DNA of 64,000 bases, from positions 124,001 to 188,000 of the forward strand of contig NZ_CP076642.1 of the NCBI RefSeq assembly GCF_019226825.1, written 5' to 3'. Both the position numbers and the translations under genes were made by a program. This document shows, one piece after another, positions 26,871-35,768 of the stretch. How positions within the stretch are numbered: the first letter of the stretch is position 1; each line of letters starts with the position of its first letter. This DNA comes from Vibrio ostreae (GTDB taxonomy: Bacteria > Pseudomonadota > Gammaproteobacteria > Enterobacterales > Vibrionaceae). The notes below the pieces were generated by a model. It had not been told where the DNA came from. It did no database searches and saw only the letters and a program-made list of their open reading frames with translations.

Positions 26871-27184
26871 GGTGTTTCCTTATTAATTATTATTCCATAT
26901 GAATGAACGAGTCAGCGGAGTGGTCTCCGTGCTCTTCTGTACTCACTTCATACCTTAAGGGATCGCATCGCCGGCGTGCTTTGCATCTGGGAGAAATATT
27001 TGACATTTCGGGGAAGAGTTGTGAAATGTGATATCGGTGGCGAGTTTGCCACAGACTCTGGTTATGCTTTGTGTCACCAAGTCATAACCATTCGATCTAA
27101 CTAAATGAGTCGCAGGGGTTTTTATCTGAGCCTGCCACCCCTATATCTGTGTATGCCGAACTCCAACATCAATAAGGAAACATA
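26871..27184. other. Divergent promoter region between GH3 and yghU
   Basis: A 314-base gap. It contains an imperfect inverted repeat, GGTTATG (27060-27066) and CATAACC (27083-27089), but no gene or recognised operator. Promoters for both flanking genes must lie here. Confidence 0.4.
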
Positions 27185-28045
27185 ATGTCTAACGTATATG
27201 TACCACCAAAAGTTTGGACAATGGACAGCGAAAACGGCGGTCAGTGGGCGAGTATTAACCGACCTGACTCCGGCGCACGTCATGAAAAAGAATTACCGCT
27301 AGGGGAGCACCCGATCCAGCTGTACTCAATGGGAACTCCGAACGGACAGAAAGTGACCATCATGCTCGAAGAGCTGCTGGCACTGGGTGTCAAAGAAGCC
27401 GAATATGATGCATTTCTGATTCGCATCGGCGAAGGTGACCAGTTTGGCTCCGGATTTGTGGCGGTTAACCCGAATTCAAAGATTCCGGCGCTGGTGGATC
27501 GTTCCGGCGATGCTGCGATTAACGTTTTCGAATCGGGTAACATTCTGTTCTATCTTGCAGAAAAGTTTGGCCATCTGTTGCCAACCGATGTGGCTGCGCG
27601 CACGCAGGTGATGAACTGGTTGTTCTGGCTGCAAGGATCTGCGCCATACCTGGGCGGTGGTTTTGGCCACTTCTACGCCTATGCGCCGGAAAAATTCGAG
27701 TATCCGATTAACCGTTTCGCGATGGAAGCCAAGCGTCAACTGGATGTGCTGGACAAGCAACTGGCAAACCACACCTTTATTGCTGGTGAAGAGTACAGCA
27801 TTGCCGACATTGCTATCTGGCCTTGGTACGGTAACCTGGTACTGAACAACGCTTACGATGCGGCTGAATTCCTTGATGTACAAAGCTATCAGCACGTGCA
27901 GCGTTGGGCGAAAATGATGGCGCAACGTCCTGCTGTTCAGCGCGGCCGTATTGTTAACCGACCATTTGGTGAAGAGTGGGAAGGCATTGAAGAGCGCCAC
28001 AGCGCTGCTGACATTGATGCGGCACTGGCCAAAAAGCCTCAGTAA
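27185..28045 (+). CDS. yghU: Glutathione-dependent disulfide-bond oxidoreductase YghU
   Basis: A 286-residue glutathione transferase-fold protein with the long N-terminal extension of the YghU/Ure2-like group (YVPPKVWTMDSENGGQWASINRP). The thioredoxin-like domain has QLYSMGTPNGQKVTIMLEE, where TPNG replaces a catalytic Ser/Cys, and the C-domain has IADIAIWPWYGNL. E. coli YghU binds two glutathiones and reduces disulfides. AAGGAA lies before the ATG, and the gene is followed by a strong terminator. Confidence 0.93.
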   Translation: MSNVYVPPKVWTMDSENGGQWASINRPDSGARHEKELPLGEHPIQLYSMGTPNGQKVTIMLEELLALGVKEAEYDAFLIRIGEGDQFGSGFVAVNPNSKIPALVDRSGDAAINVFESGNILFYLAEKFGHLLPTDVAARTQVMNWLFWLQGSAPYLGGGFGHFYAYAPEKFEYPINRFAMEAKRQLDVLDKQLANHTFIAGEEYSIADIAIWPWYGNLVLNNAYDAAEFLDVQSYQHVQRWAKMMAQRPAVQRGRIVNRPFGEEWEGIEERHSAADIDAALAKKPQ

Positions 28046-28064
28046 ACGCCGAACAAAGTAACAA

Positions 28065-28086
28065 GAGAGCTGCGGCTCTCTTTTTT
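28065..28086 (+). terminator. Terminator after yghU
   Basis: GAGAGC, loop TGCG and GCTCTC, followed by six T, 20 bases after the stop codon. Confidence 0.9.
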
Positions 28087-28110
28087 GATCTTAGCGTGTT
28101 TTGACCTGAG

Positions 28111-28173
28111 TTACATGCCACGGTAATGATGTTACATGCTGCGATAATTGTCTTACATGCTGCGGTAATTAGG
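28111..28173 (-). repeat. Three 21-bp repeats carrying the ETF-QO stop codon
   Basis: Copies at 28111-28131, 28132-28152 and 28153-28173 follow TTACATGCYRCGRTAATnRKS. The copy at 28153 holds the last codons and the stop of ETF-QO (NYRSM, stop). Read on in the same frame, the next copy encodes DNYRSM-stop and the third HHYRGM-stop. The 3' end of the gene, stop codon included, has therefore been duplicated twice in phase. Confidence 0.85.
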
Positions 28174-29835
28174 GCCGCCTCCGCCTTCCGGCGGGCACCA
28201 GTCGATGTTCTGTGACGGATCTTTGATGTCGCAGGTTTTGCAGTGGATACAGTTCGCGGCATTAATCTGAAACTGAGGCTCTCCATTGACCTGAATGACC
28301 TCATACACTCCGGCCGGGCAGTAGCGTTGCGCCGGTTCGGCATATTTTGCCAGGTGCACCTGAATCGGAATGGTCGGGTCGCGCAGTTTAAGGTGGCAAG
28401 GCTGATCTTCTTCATGGCGTGTTGCGGTTAAATAGACAGAGGATGCTTTATCAAAGCTGAGTACACCATCGGGTTTTGGGTAATCGATCGGATGGCTGTG
28501 ACTGATGCAAATAAGCCGTTCGTGATCAGCAAACGGGTCCTCCATCTGCCATGGGGCTGCGCGTTTGAACAGCGGCACCCAGACATTCTGCTCCAGGCTG
28601 TTGATCACGCCCCCTGCAAGGTTGCCGTAGCGGTGGATAGTGGCGCAAAAATTTTGCGATTGTTCCAGTTCGGTGTAAAGCCAGGACGATTCGAACCGGG
28701 TTTGATAATCCGGTTCAGTCGGCGATTGGCCGGATTGCAGGCAGGCCGCAAAAACGGCTTCAGCGGCCAGCATGCCGGATTTCATCGCGGTATGGCAGCC
28801 CTTTATTTTGGCGAAATTGAGTGTGCCCGCATCACAACCTATCAGCAGCCCGCCGGGAAACTGCTGTTTGGGCAGAGAATTGAGCCCGCCTTTTGCGATG
28901 GCCCGCGCACCGTAGCCGATGCGCTGCCCACCGGTCAGATACTGACTGATTGCTGGGTGATGTTTGAGGCGTTGAAACTCTTCGAACGGATTCAGATACG
29001 GGTTGTGATAGTTGAGGTCGGTGATCAGGCCAACTGCGACCTGATTGTCGCCAAGGTGATATAAAAAGCTGCCGCCGGTGGTATGGGTTTCATTGAGCGG
29101 CCAGCCCAGGCCATGCAGCACGAAACCGGGCGTGTTGTGGGGATGATCGTCTGGCAATTGCCAGATCTCTTTCAAGCCCAGCGCATAATGCTGCGGCTGA
29201 CGGCCGCGGTCGAGGTCAAAATGTTCTATCAGGGCTTTGCCAAGGTGGCCGCGTGCACCTTCAGCGAAAACGGTGTATTTGGCTTTGAGTTCAATGCCGG
29301 GCTCAAAACTGCGTTTTTGATCGCCATTTTTATCCAGGCCCATATCGGATGTGGTGACGCCTGTGACTGCGCCGTTATCAGCATAGTTTATTGTTGCAGC
29401 GGCAAAGCCGGGAAAGATCTCTACGCCGAGCTCTTCCGCCTGAACCGCAAGCCAGCGACACAATTCCCCCAAACTAATCACGTAATTTTTCTGACTGTTG
29501 TGCATGGTTTTAGGAACGACAAAGCGTGGCAGGCGGATATGATTATGTTCTGTGACCAGGTAAGTAAATTCATCATGACTGACCGGAGTGGTGAGTGGTG
29601 CCTGGCGGCTGGCCCAGTCAGGAAACAGTTCATCCAACGCTGTAGTTTCAAACAGAGCGCCAGACAGTATATGGGCGCCGACTTCCGAGCCTTTTTCCAC
29701 CACACAGATGCTGAGTCCGGGGCGGTTTTCAACTTGCTGCTCCTGGCTCAGTTGCGCCAGGCGGCAGGCACAGCTCAGCCCGGCGGGACCTGCACCGACA
29801 ATGACCACATCAAACTCCATCGATTCTCGTTCCAT
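28153..29835 (-). CDS. Electron transfer flavoprotein-ubiquinone oxidoreductase
   Basis: A 560-residue flavoprotein with an Fe-S cluster that passes electrons from ETF to ubiquinone at the inner membrane. The FAD motif is VIVGAGPAGLSCACRLA near the N-terminus. The ubiquinone/membrane region includes GGQRIGYGARAIAKGGLNSL. The C-terminal [4Fe-4S] motif is CIHCKTCDI with the fourth cysteine in DWCPPEGGGG. The first ATG (29835) has GAGGAC about eight bases upstream. It is divergent from etfBA, and a LiuR-like site lies between, linking it to the acyl-CoA dehydrogenase operon at 0.7-8.5 kb. Confidence 0.94.
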   Translation of the reverse strand: MERESMEFDVVIVGAGPAGLSCACRLAQLSQEQQVENRPGLSICVVEKGSEVGAHILSGALFETTALDELFPDWASRQAPLTTPVSHDEFTYLVTEHNHIRLPRFVVPKTMHNSQKNYVISLGELCRWLAVQAEELGVEIFPGFAAATINYADNGAVTGVTTSDMGLDKNGDQKRSFEPGIELKAKYTVFAEGARGHLGKALIEHFDLDRGRQPQHYALGLKEIWQLPDDHPHNTPGFVLHGLGWPLNETHTTGGSFLYHLGDNQVAVGLITDLNYHNPYLNPFEEFQRLKHHPAISQYLTGGQRIGYGARAIAKGGLNSLPKQQFPGGLLIGCDAGTLNFAKIKGCHTAMKSGMLAAEAVFAACLQSGQSPTEPDYQTRFESSWLYTELEQSQNFCATIHRYGNLAGGVINSLEQNVWVPLFKRAAPWQMEDPFADHERLICISHSHPIDYPKPDGVLSFDKASSVYLTATRHEEDQPCHLKLRDPTIPIQVHLAKYAEPAQRYCPAGVYEVIQVNGEPQFQINAANCIHCKTCDIKDPSQNIDWCPPEGGGGPNYRSM

Positions 29836-29899
29836 GTCCCCGTCCTCGTTTCATGGCTGCGTGGCGCCTCTGCTCATGTATGGAGTAACTATAGTTCAG

Positions 29900-29915
29900 T
29901 TGACGTAAACGTAAA
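29900..29915. promoter_or_regulatory. LiuR-like operator between ETF-QO and etfBA
   Basis: TTGACGTAAACGTAAA matches both sites at 545-590 (common form TTKACGTWWACGTMAA). It lies in the 214-base divergent region between ETF-QO and etfBA. The same MerR regulator probably controls both loci. Confidence 0.75.
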
Positions 29916-30049
29916 CTAAACTAAGCTCAAATTAGCATCATCAAAAAAGCGGGCATAATCAACTTAACGTACGATTAAACAGTGTATTAGCCAGCTTTCC
30001 TCAGTGAAAATAAAACCCCGATGCAAAATCGAGTGCATAAGGAGGCGAT

Positions 30050-30802
30050 GTGAAAGTCTTAGTTGCGATTAAACGTGTCGTTGACGCTTACGTAAAGGTA
30101 AGAGTGAAAAGCGACGGCTCAGGCGTTGAAACGAACAACGTAAAAATGGCAATCAATCCATTTTGCGAGATCGCCGTCGAAGAGGCGATTCGGTTGCGTG
30201 AAGCTGGCAGCGCCGATGAAGTGGTGGTGGTTTCAATCGGCGCTTTAGCGTGCCAGGAGCAATTACGAACCGCGTTGGCTTTGGGTGCCGACCGCGCGAT
30301 TCATATCGAAACCGAACAGGTCCCGGAGCCCTTGTCGGTGGCCAAATTGCTGCATGCCGTAATGGAAAAAGAGCAGCCGGGCCTGGTTCTGTTGGGTAAA
30401 CAATCAATCGATACCGACAATAATCAGGTGGCGCAGATGCTCGCGGCGCTGAGTGGCAGACCGCAGGGCACTTTTGCTTCAGCCGTACAGGTACAGGGCC
30501 AGGACGTGATGGTCACCCGTGAAATTGATGGCGGACTGGAAACGTTAAAGCTGAACCTGCCAGCTATCATCAGTACCGATTTGCGCCTTAATGAACCGCG
30601 TTATGCCTCCTTACCGAATATCATGAAAGCCAAGCGTAAACCTATGGAGGTTCTCAGCGCCGAATCTCTGGGTGTCACTCTGATTCAACATCAGCAAGTA
30701 CTGGAAGTGATGTCGCCGCCACAACGCAGAGCAGGAATAGTTGTTTCCGGGGTCGATGAATTAGTCGACAAGCTAAGAAATGAAGCCAAAGTGATTGATT
30801 AA
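30050..30802 (+). CDS. etfB: Electron transfer flavoprotein beta subunit
   Basis: A 250-residue ETF small subunit. Seen are the N-terminal KVLVAIKRVVDAYVKVRVK, the AMP-binding region with LLGKQSIDTDNNQV, and LNEPRYASLPNIMKAKRK, which contains the recognition loop that docks on acyl-CoA dehydrogenases. GTG is the start, with AAGGAGG upstream; the ATG two bases earlier runs straight into a stop codon. It precedes etfA by 50 bases. Confidence 0.94.
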   Translation: MKVLVAIKRVVDAYVKVRVKSDGSGVETNNVKMAINPFCEIAVEEAIRLREAGSADEVVVVSIGALACQEQLRTALALGADRAIHIETEQVPEPLSVAKLLHAVMEKEQPGLVLLGKQSIDTDNNQVAQMLAALSGRPQGTFASAVQVQGQDVMVTREIDGGLETLKLNLPAIISTDLRLNEPRYASLPNIMKAKRKPMEVLSAESLGVTLIQHQQVLEVMSPPQRRAGIVVSGVDELVDKLRNEAKVID

Positions 30803-30852
30803 TCGTGATATCTCTTGCGAGTGCACGAGCGTGACAGAAACGGGAGCGAACG

Positions 30853-31788
30853 ATGACGGATAAAGTGTTAGTGATTGCTGAACATAACAGTCAATATCCG
30901 GCGGTTGATACCTTACGAACCCTGCAAGCCGCACAAAGTCTGCATAGTGACATTGATGTTATGGTGATTGGTTATGGCTGTGAAGCGGTTGCCGAGGCGC
31001 TGCGCACTTGTCAGGGTATCGACAGGGTCTGGCTGGCAGACGACGCGGTGTATGAGCACCATCTGGCGGAAAATATGGCTGAATTGATTGCCGATGTGGG
31101 CAAAGATTACCGTCATATTCTTGCTCCGGCGACCACATTTGGGAAAAACCTGCTGCCACGGGTTGCGGCGCTGCTGGATGTCGGGCAACTCTCGGATGTG
31201 GTTGAGATAGAGTCCGCCGATACCGTGGTGCGCCCGATTTATGCCGGCAATGCACTGTGCCGGGTCAAATCGCTCGATGCGATTAAAGTGATGACGATTC
31301 GCAGCTCTGCGTTTGCTTCTGTGTCGACTCAAGGCGGCAACGCTCAAGTGTCTGCGCTGGAGCAGGTCATCAAGTCCACCCAGTCGCAATTTATTGAGCG
31401 GCAGCAGGCGCAAAGTGAACGTCCGCAACTGGGCGCCGCCCGTGTTGTCGTATCGGGTGGTCGTGGTCTGGGCAGTAAGCAGCAGTTTCAGCTGGTGGAA
31501 CAGTTGGCAGATAAACTGGGCGGGGCTATCGGCGCCTCGCGTGCGGCGGTAGATGCCGGCTTTGTTTCGAACGACTTGCAGGTAGGGCAGACAGGGAAAA
31601 TTGTTGCTCCTGAGCTTTATATCGCCGTCGGTATTTCTGGCGCCATTCAGCATGTGGCGGGCATGAAAGATTCTAAAGTGATTGTTGCTATCAACAGCGA
31701 TCCGGACGCGCCTATTTTTCAACTGGCGGACTATGGGCTGGTAGGGGATTTGTTCGAGATTATGCCCAAGTTGATTGACGCGCTGTAA
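30853..31788 (+). CDS. etfA: Electron transfer flavoprotein alpha subunit
   Basis: A 311-residue ETF large subunit. The C-terminal FAD domain carries [25 protein letters not shown] and [19 protein letters not shown], with [19 protein letters not shown] close to the end. It pairs with EtfB and takes electrons from the acyl-CoA dehydrogenase at 3.7-4.8 kb. No clear plus-strand terminator follows. Confidence 0.94.
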   Translation: MTDKVLVIAEHNSQYPAVDTLRTLQAAQSLHSDIDVMVIGYGCEAVAEALRTCQGIDRVWLADDAVYEHHLAENMAELIADVGKDYRHILAPATTFGKNLLPRVAALLDVGQLSDVVEIESADTVVRPIYAGNALCRVKSLDAIKVMTIRSSAFASVSTQGGNAQVSALEQVIKSTQSQFIERQQAQSERPQLGAARVVVSGGRGLGSKQQFQLVEQLADKLGGAIGASRAAVDAGFVSNDLQVGQTGKIVAPELYIAVGISGAIQHVAGMKDSKVIVAINSDPDAPIFQLADYGLVGDLFEIMPKLIDAL

Positions 31789-31879
31789 TCGTCGAAGGCA
31801 ATGTGGCAAATCCGGTCTGATTCACACAGTTTGCTCCTGTATCGAAAAACACTGTCTCATTGCCAGCACTTTAGTGGAT

Positions 31880-31910
31880 GAAAAACAGCGGCCATAGACT
31901 GGCCGCTGTT
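31880..31910 (-). terminator. Terminator of the branched-chain ketoacid dehydrogenase operon
   Basis: AACAGCGGCCA and TGGCCGCTGTT form an eleven-pair stem with a five-base loop. Only the minus-strand reading has a T run (TTTTT), so it belongs to the bkd operon and is placed 34 bases past the E2 stop codon. Confidence 0.88.
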
Positions 31911-31943
31911 GGTATTGATGAGTCGTTCCGGCATGACACGATA

Positions 31944-33092
31944 TTACATGCTTGGTCGCTGCAGATCGTCGACTAAAGCGCGCGCAAAGCGTGCGGCTTC
32001 CCCGCCGGTACAGGCTCTGTGGTCAAATGTGATAGAGAGTGGCATGGTTTTCACGTTCATCAACTGCTCATTTTTTATCATTACTCTTTCCACTATGCGT
32101 CCGGCCCCGACGATGGTGACCTGAGGCGGAGTAACAACTGGTGTGGCAAAAATGCCGGCAATGGCGCCAAAGTTAGAGAGTGTGATGGTGGCGTGTTGCA
32201 GTTGCTCGCGACCGATTTTACGTTCACGAATCCCCTGAACGGTATTATCCAGCCACTGGCGCAGCTCAGAGGGTTCGAACTCGTTGGCTTTACGCAGCAC
32301 CGGGACATACAAGCCGTGCGAGCTGTCAACGGCAATACCGATATTGACCACGTTATGCACACAACGAGTCATGGTATCGGCATCAAACCAGGCATTGAGC
32401 GCGGGCTCCTGCTGACAGGCAAAGCAGATGGCCTGAATCAGGCGAATAGAAATGTCCTCACCGGGCTTCCAGTCCATCAGCAGGGCTTCTTCCGTAATGG
32501 TAACGGCAGCGACCTGTAAATGTGATTCCGTCATGGTATTAACCATAGTACGGCGTGCACCTTTGAGGACTTCGGTTCCCGGAATTTGCTTATCTGCGGC
32601 CTGATACACATCCGTTTCCAAAATCAGTCCGTCCGGACCGCTTCCCGAGACACGCAGTAAATCAACTCCGAGGCGTTTGGCGAGGAGACGGGCTGCGGGC
32701 ATCGCACTTAATGGTTTTTGTACCGGCTGAACATGTTCACTGCTGCCGATCCAGAAGTCGTCGACATCAACGCTGTGGGATTGATTAGAGACGTTACCGA
32801 CGACGGTTGCTGCATCCTGGCGTTTTTTACTCACGTCACCGTTTTGCTGGCTGGTGGCCTGATCTTCAATTTCAAGCAGCAGGCTACCAATATTGATGAC
32901 ATCACCTTCTTCACCGTGGCGACTGACAATTTTACCTGCATAAGGTGCCGGGACTTCCACCACAGCTTTGGCCGTTTCGACCGTCAGCACGACCTGATCG
33001 ACTTCAACCCAGTCACCGACGTTTACGTGCCATTCAACAATTTCTGATTCGGCCAATCCTTCACCAAGGTCTGGTAACATAAATGACTTCAT
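31944..33092 (-). CDS. bkdB: Branched-chain alpha-ketoacid dehydrogenase E2 (dihydrolipoyl acyltransferase)
   Basis: A 382-residue E2. One N-terminal lipoyl domain has the lipoylation lysine in VETAKAVVEVPAP. A peripheral-subunit binding domain follows (AMPAARLLAKRLGVDLLRVSG), then the catalytic acyltransferase domain from about residue 160. The active-site motif reads DHRACTGGEAARF, where the family's usual form is DHRxxDG, so the aspartate is replaced. The TTG at 33098 is rejected: the ATG at 33092 has GGAGGG before it and overlaps the E1beta stop codon (ATGA). No E3 gene is in the operon. Confidence 0.92.
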   Translation of the reverse strand: MKSFMLPDLGEGLAESEIVEWHVNVGDWVEVDQVVLTVETAKAVVEVPAPYAGKIVSRHGEEGDVINIGSLLLEIEDQATSQQNGDVSKKRQDAATVVGNVSNQSHSVDVDDFWIGSSEHVQPVQKPLSAMPAARLLAKRLGVDLLRVSGSGPDGLILETDVYQAADKQIPGTEVLKGARRTMVNTMTESHLQVAAVTITEEALLMDWKPGEDISIRLIQAICFACQQEPALNAWFDADTMTRCVHNVVNIGIAVDSSHGLYVPVLRKANEFEPSELRQWLDNTVQGIRERKIGREQLQHATITLSNFGAIAGIFATPVVTPPQVTIVGAGRIVERVMIKNEQLMNVKTMPLSITFDHRACTGGEAARFARALVDDLQRPSM

Positions 33093-34072
33093 TTCCAACC
33101 CTCCACTAATTCCCGTGCTGCCAGGACAATGTCCTGTTCCTGAATCATGAAATAAGCTTCATTCTTGTAATAAGGCATTATGGTATCCATACCTGTCACC
33201 CGTTTAGGTGGTGCTTTGAGCAAGCACATGGCGTTTTCGGCGACACGGGCGAGGATTTCCGCCCCGACCGCGCAACTGCGGCTTGCTTCGTGGACGACCA
33301 GCAGACGACCGGTCTTTTGCAATGAGCGTTGTATGGTCGCCATATCAATCGGTTTGATACTGGCCAGGTCGATAACTTCCACTTCAACTCCTTGTGACGA
33401 GAGTGTCTTCGCAGCCTGCAGCGATTCCACGACGCATGCGCCCCAGGTGACCAGAGTCAGATCCCGGCCTTTGCGCAGGGTAAAGCAGGTATCTAAGGGC
33501 AGCGCTTCACCGTTATCTGTGACATTCGATTTCACTGTGCGGTAGATTCGTTTGGGCTCAAAAAACATCACCGGATCATTGCTACGTATCGCCGCCAGTA
33601 ACAGGCCATAGGCCCGCTGTGGTGAAGAAGGAATGACCACTTTAAAACCGGGAATATGGGCAAACAGAGCTTCAACGCTTTCCGAGTGATGTTCAGGTGC
33701 ATGGATACCGCCGCCGAATGGCGCCCGGAATACCGCCGGGCAGGTGAGACGGCCACGGGTTCGGTTACGCATCCGCGCAGCATGGCACATCAGATGTTCC
33801 ATGGCCGGAAAAACAAAGCCCTGGAACTGAAATTCGGCTACCGGGCGCAGTCCCTGAGTCGCCATACCGACAGCGACACCGCCGATCAGCGCTTCAGCCA
33901 GCGGTGTATCAATGACGCGCTTGAAACCATACTTCTCTTTGAGTCCGACCGTAGCGCGAAATACCCCGCCGTTATCACCCACATCCTCGCCCATCACGAT
34001 GACGCTGGGGTCGTGTTCCATTTCATGATGCAGAGCCAGATTGACCGCTTCCACTAGTGTCATTTCACTCAT
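33089..34072 (-). CDS. bkdA2: Branched-chain alpha-ketoacid dehydrogenase E1 beta subunit
   Basis: A 327-residue E1 beta subunit (transketolase pyrimidine-binding type). Motifs include VIVMGEDVGDNGGVFRATVG, DTPLAEALIGGVAVGMA, AEFQFQGFVFPAMEHL and PFGGGIHAPEHHSES. A perfect AAGGAGG lies before the ATG. It overlaps the E1alpha stop by eight bases and the E2 start by four, a tightly coupled operon. Confidence 0.94.
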   Translation of the reverse strand: MSEMTLVEAVNLALHHEMEHDPSVIVMGEDVGDNGGVFRATVGLKEKYGFKRVIDTPLAEALIGGVAVGMATQGLRPVAEFQFQGFVFPAMEHLMCHAARMRNRTRGRLTCPAVFRAPFGGGIHAPEHHSESVEALFAHIPGFKVVIPSSPQRAYGLLLAAIRSNDPVMFFEPKRIYRTVKSNVTDNGEALPLDTCFTLRKGRDLTLVTWGACVVESLQAAKTLSSQGVEVEVIDLASIKPIDMATIQRSLQKTGRLLVVHEASRSCAVGAEILARVAENAMCLLKAPPKRVTGMDTIMPYYKNEAYFMIQEQDIVLAARELVEGWK

Positions 34073-35156
34073 GTTGACCTCCTTGCATGCGCATCGCCTT
34101 ATTGATCAGTTCGTCACGCTGAGCGTGCAGATCAGGAGATAACGACTCATAAAGAAAATCAAAAGCGGATTCAGGCGCCTGAGGAGGTAAATCCAGATAA
34201 CGTTGCACGGCGTGCTCAACCACCTCTTTACAGTGCTCCAGCCAGTTTTCTTCTTCCTGTTCACTCCAGGAGTTCTGGTTCATCAAATAGGTTTTTAGCC
34301 GGGAAACCGGTTCAAATTGCCAGGCTTGTTGCAGCTCGTCTTCGCTGCGGTAACGACTGGCATCATCGGCGGTGGTGTGATCGCTGAGGCGATAGCTGAC
34401 GGCTTCAACTAAGGTTGCACCTTTGCCTTTGCGCGCTCGATCCAGGCTGGTTCGCACGGCGTCGTAAACCGCGACAATATCATTACCATCAACCGTAATG
34501 CCCGGAATACCGGCGCCCTTGGCTTTTTCCGATAAGAATTCGGCAGCGCATTGCAAATGGCGGGGAACAGAAATTGCCCATTGGTTGTTGTTCACCACAA
34601 ACACCAAAGGAATGTGCCAGGCCCCGGCGCAGTTGATAGCTTCAAGAAAATCACCTTTTGAGGTGCCGCCATCGCCACACATCACCAGGGCAGCCTGATG
34701 TTGTCCCTGAATTTTCAGGGCAGCGGCGACACCGACTGCGTGCGTACATTGCGTGGCAATCGGAACGCAGAATGGCAGGTCACGACAGTGCTGCTCAGGA
34801 TCAGGGGAAAAATCACTGCCTCGCTCGTCACCGCCCCAGTACTGGAGATTTTTTTCCATCGCGATACCTCGTGCCCACATGGCGGGCATATCACGATAGT
34901 AGGGGATAAAGACGTCATCGCGCTGCAAAGCGCGACCCACAGCGATGCCAACGGCTTCTGCTCCCAGATGGGAAGGATAAGTACCAAGCTTACCGGTGCG
35001 TTGCAGGGCCACAGCTTTGTGATCGTAGGTTCGGGTCAGCAACATATCACGATAAAAACTGGTCAGTGTTGCGATGTCTGCCCAAGCCGGTAGTGCTCTG
35101 AGCAGGTTGCCATGATGGTCGATAAATCGCTCCATAGGGAGTGCCTGAACGTTCAT
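34065..35156 (-). CDS. bkdA1: Branched-chain alpha-ketoacid dehydrogenase E1 alpha subunit
   Basis: A 363-residue E1 alpha subunit. The thiamine diphosphate motif is GDGGTSKGDFLEAINCAG through VVNNNQWAISVP. The phosphorylation-loop-like region YRLSDHTTADDASRYR is also present. AAGGAG six bases before the ATG fixes the start. The enzyme complex feeds branched acyl-CoAs into the operon at 0.7-8.5 kb. No LiuR-like operator was found upstream, so control may differ. Confidence 0.94.
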   Translation of the reverse strand: MNVQALPMERFIDHHGNLLRALPAWADIATLTSFYRDMLLTRTYDHKAVALQRTGKLGTYPSHLGAEAVGIAVGRALQRDDVFIPYYRDMPAMWARGIAMEKNLQYWGGDERGSDFSPDPEQHCRDLPFCVPIATQCTHAVGVAAALKIQGQHQAALVMCGDGGTSKGDFLEAINCAGAWHIPLVFVVNNNQWAISVPRHLQCAAEFLSEKAKGAGIPGITVDGNDIVAVYDAVRTSLDRARKGKGATLVEAVSYRLSDHTTADDASRYRSEDELQQAWQFEPVSRLKTYLMNQNSWSEQEEENWLEHCKEVVEHAVQRYLDLPPQAPESAFDFLYESLSPDLHAQRDELINKAMRMQGGQHE

Positions 35157-35643
35157 CTCAAGCTCCTTTTCGCCACTGCAGTGTCAAGCGCTGCCGGCAA
35201 TCACATGTCATATAAAACTCACCAACAATCGGACGGGAAACGCTCGCGACTATTGGTCGATTTAGGAACAATACTCGATACTTGTGGGGCTTCATGTATA
35301 AAACTGATTGTCGCTCAAGCAAGCAGTTCTCAAATCGTAAAACATAATGTGCTGCAAATCTGTCTGGATCGACGCCACGGAACGGCTTATTTCGCCTTGT
35401 TCCAGCAAGCAATGTTGCGATTACCAGATAGGGTAAGTGTAACTAAAATGTTAAAAATCGCACAAAGTCGGGGCAGATGAGAGAGTAAAATAATGCTTAC
35501 ACCCGATACAGGTTAGTGAAATATTCTGGATTTATCGGGGCTTAGATCAGTAGATTGAAGATATCTGCCAAGTTGCAATCAATAATTGCACAAATATGGT
35601 GAAGATTGCATTTTGAGGAAAATTGTCCGTTGGGACGCCGGAA
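35157..35643. other. Gap upstream of the bkd operon
   Basis: Nearly 490 bases with no recognisable gene. Short frames exist on both strands but lack convincing start sites and family resemblance. It must hold the bkd promoter; no LiuR-like site, and no other operator, could be recognised. Confidence 0.4.
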
Positions 35644-35676
35644 ATAAAAAGAGAAAGCCGGGGGAAGCTTTCTCTT
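35644..35676 (-). terminator. Terminator after the glycosylase gene
   Basis: AAGAGAAAGC (35649-35658) pairs with GCTTTCTCTT (35667-35676); on the minus strand it ends in TTTTT. It lies about 93 bases past the stop codon. Confidence 0.82.
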
Positions 35677-35768
35677 AACGTTGACTCAAACAGCAGATTA
35701 CTTGTCACTGCTACGTTGCGGGAGCCAGCATGGTCAGGTTGGCAAAAAATCCGTGCATCGCTTTAGGT

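Noticed and set aside
27060..27089. Inverted repeat GGTTATG...CATAACC before yghU
   Set aside because: Seven-base arms with a 16-base gap are weak, no second copy exists in the window, and no regulator is implied.
28492..29919. Two long plus-strand frames opposite ETF-QO
   Set aside because: Both mirror the ETF-QO codon structure; ETF-QO has complete FAD and Fe-S motifs.
30087..30102. CTTACGTAAAGGTAAG, a LiuR-like half match inside etfB
   Set aside because: It lies in coding sequence (AYVKVRVK) and only one half-site fits, so chance is the simpler reading.
30913..31809. 298-codon minus-strand frame opposite etfA
   Set aside because: Shadow frame; etfA motifs are complete on the plus strand.
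35112..35480. 122-codon plus-strand frame upstream of the bkd operon
   Set aside because: Overlaps the bkdA1 start on the other strand, has no ribosome-binding site and no recognised similarity.
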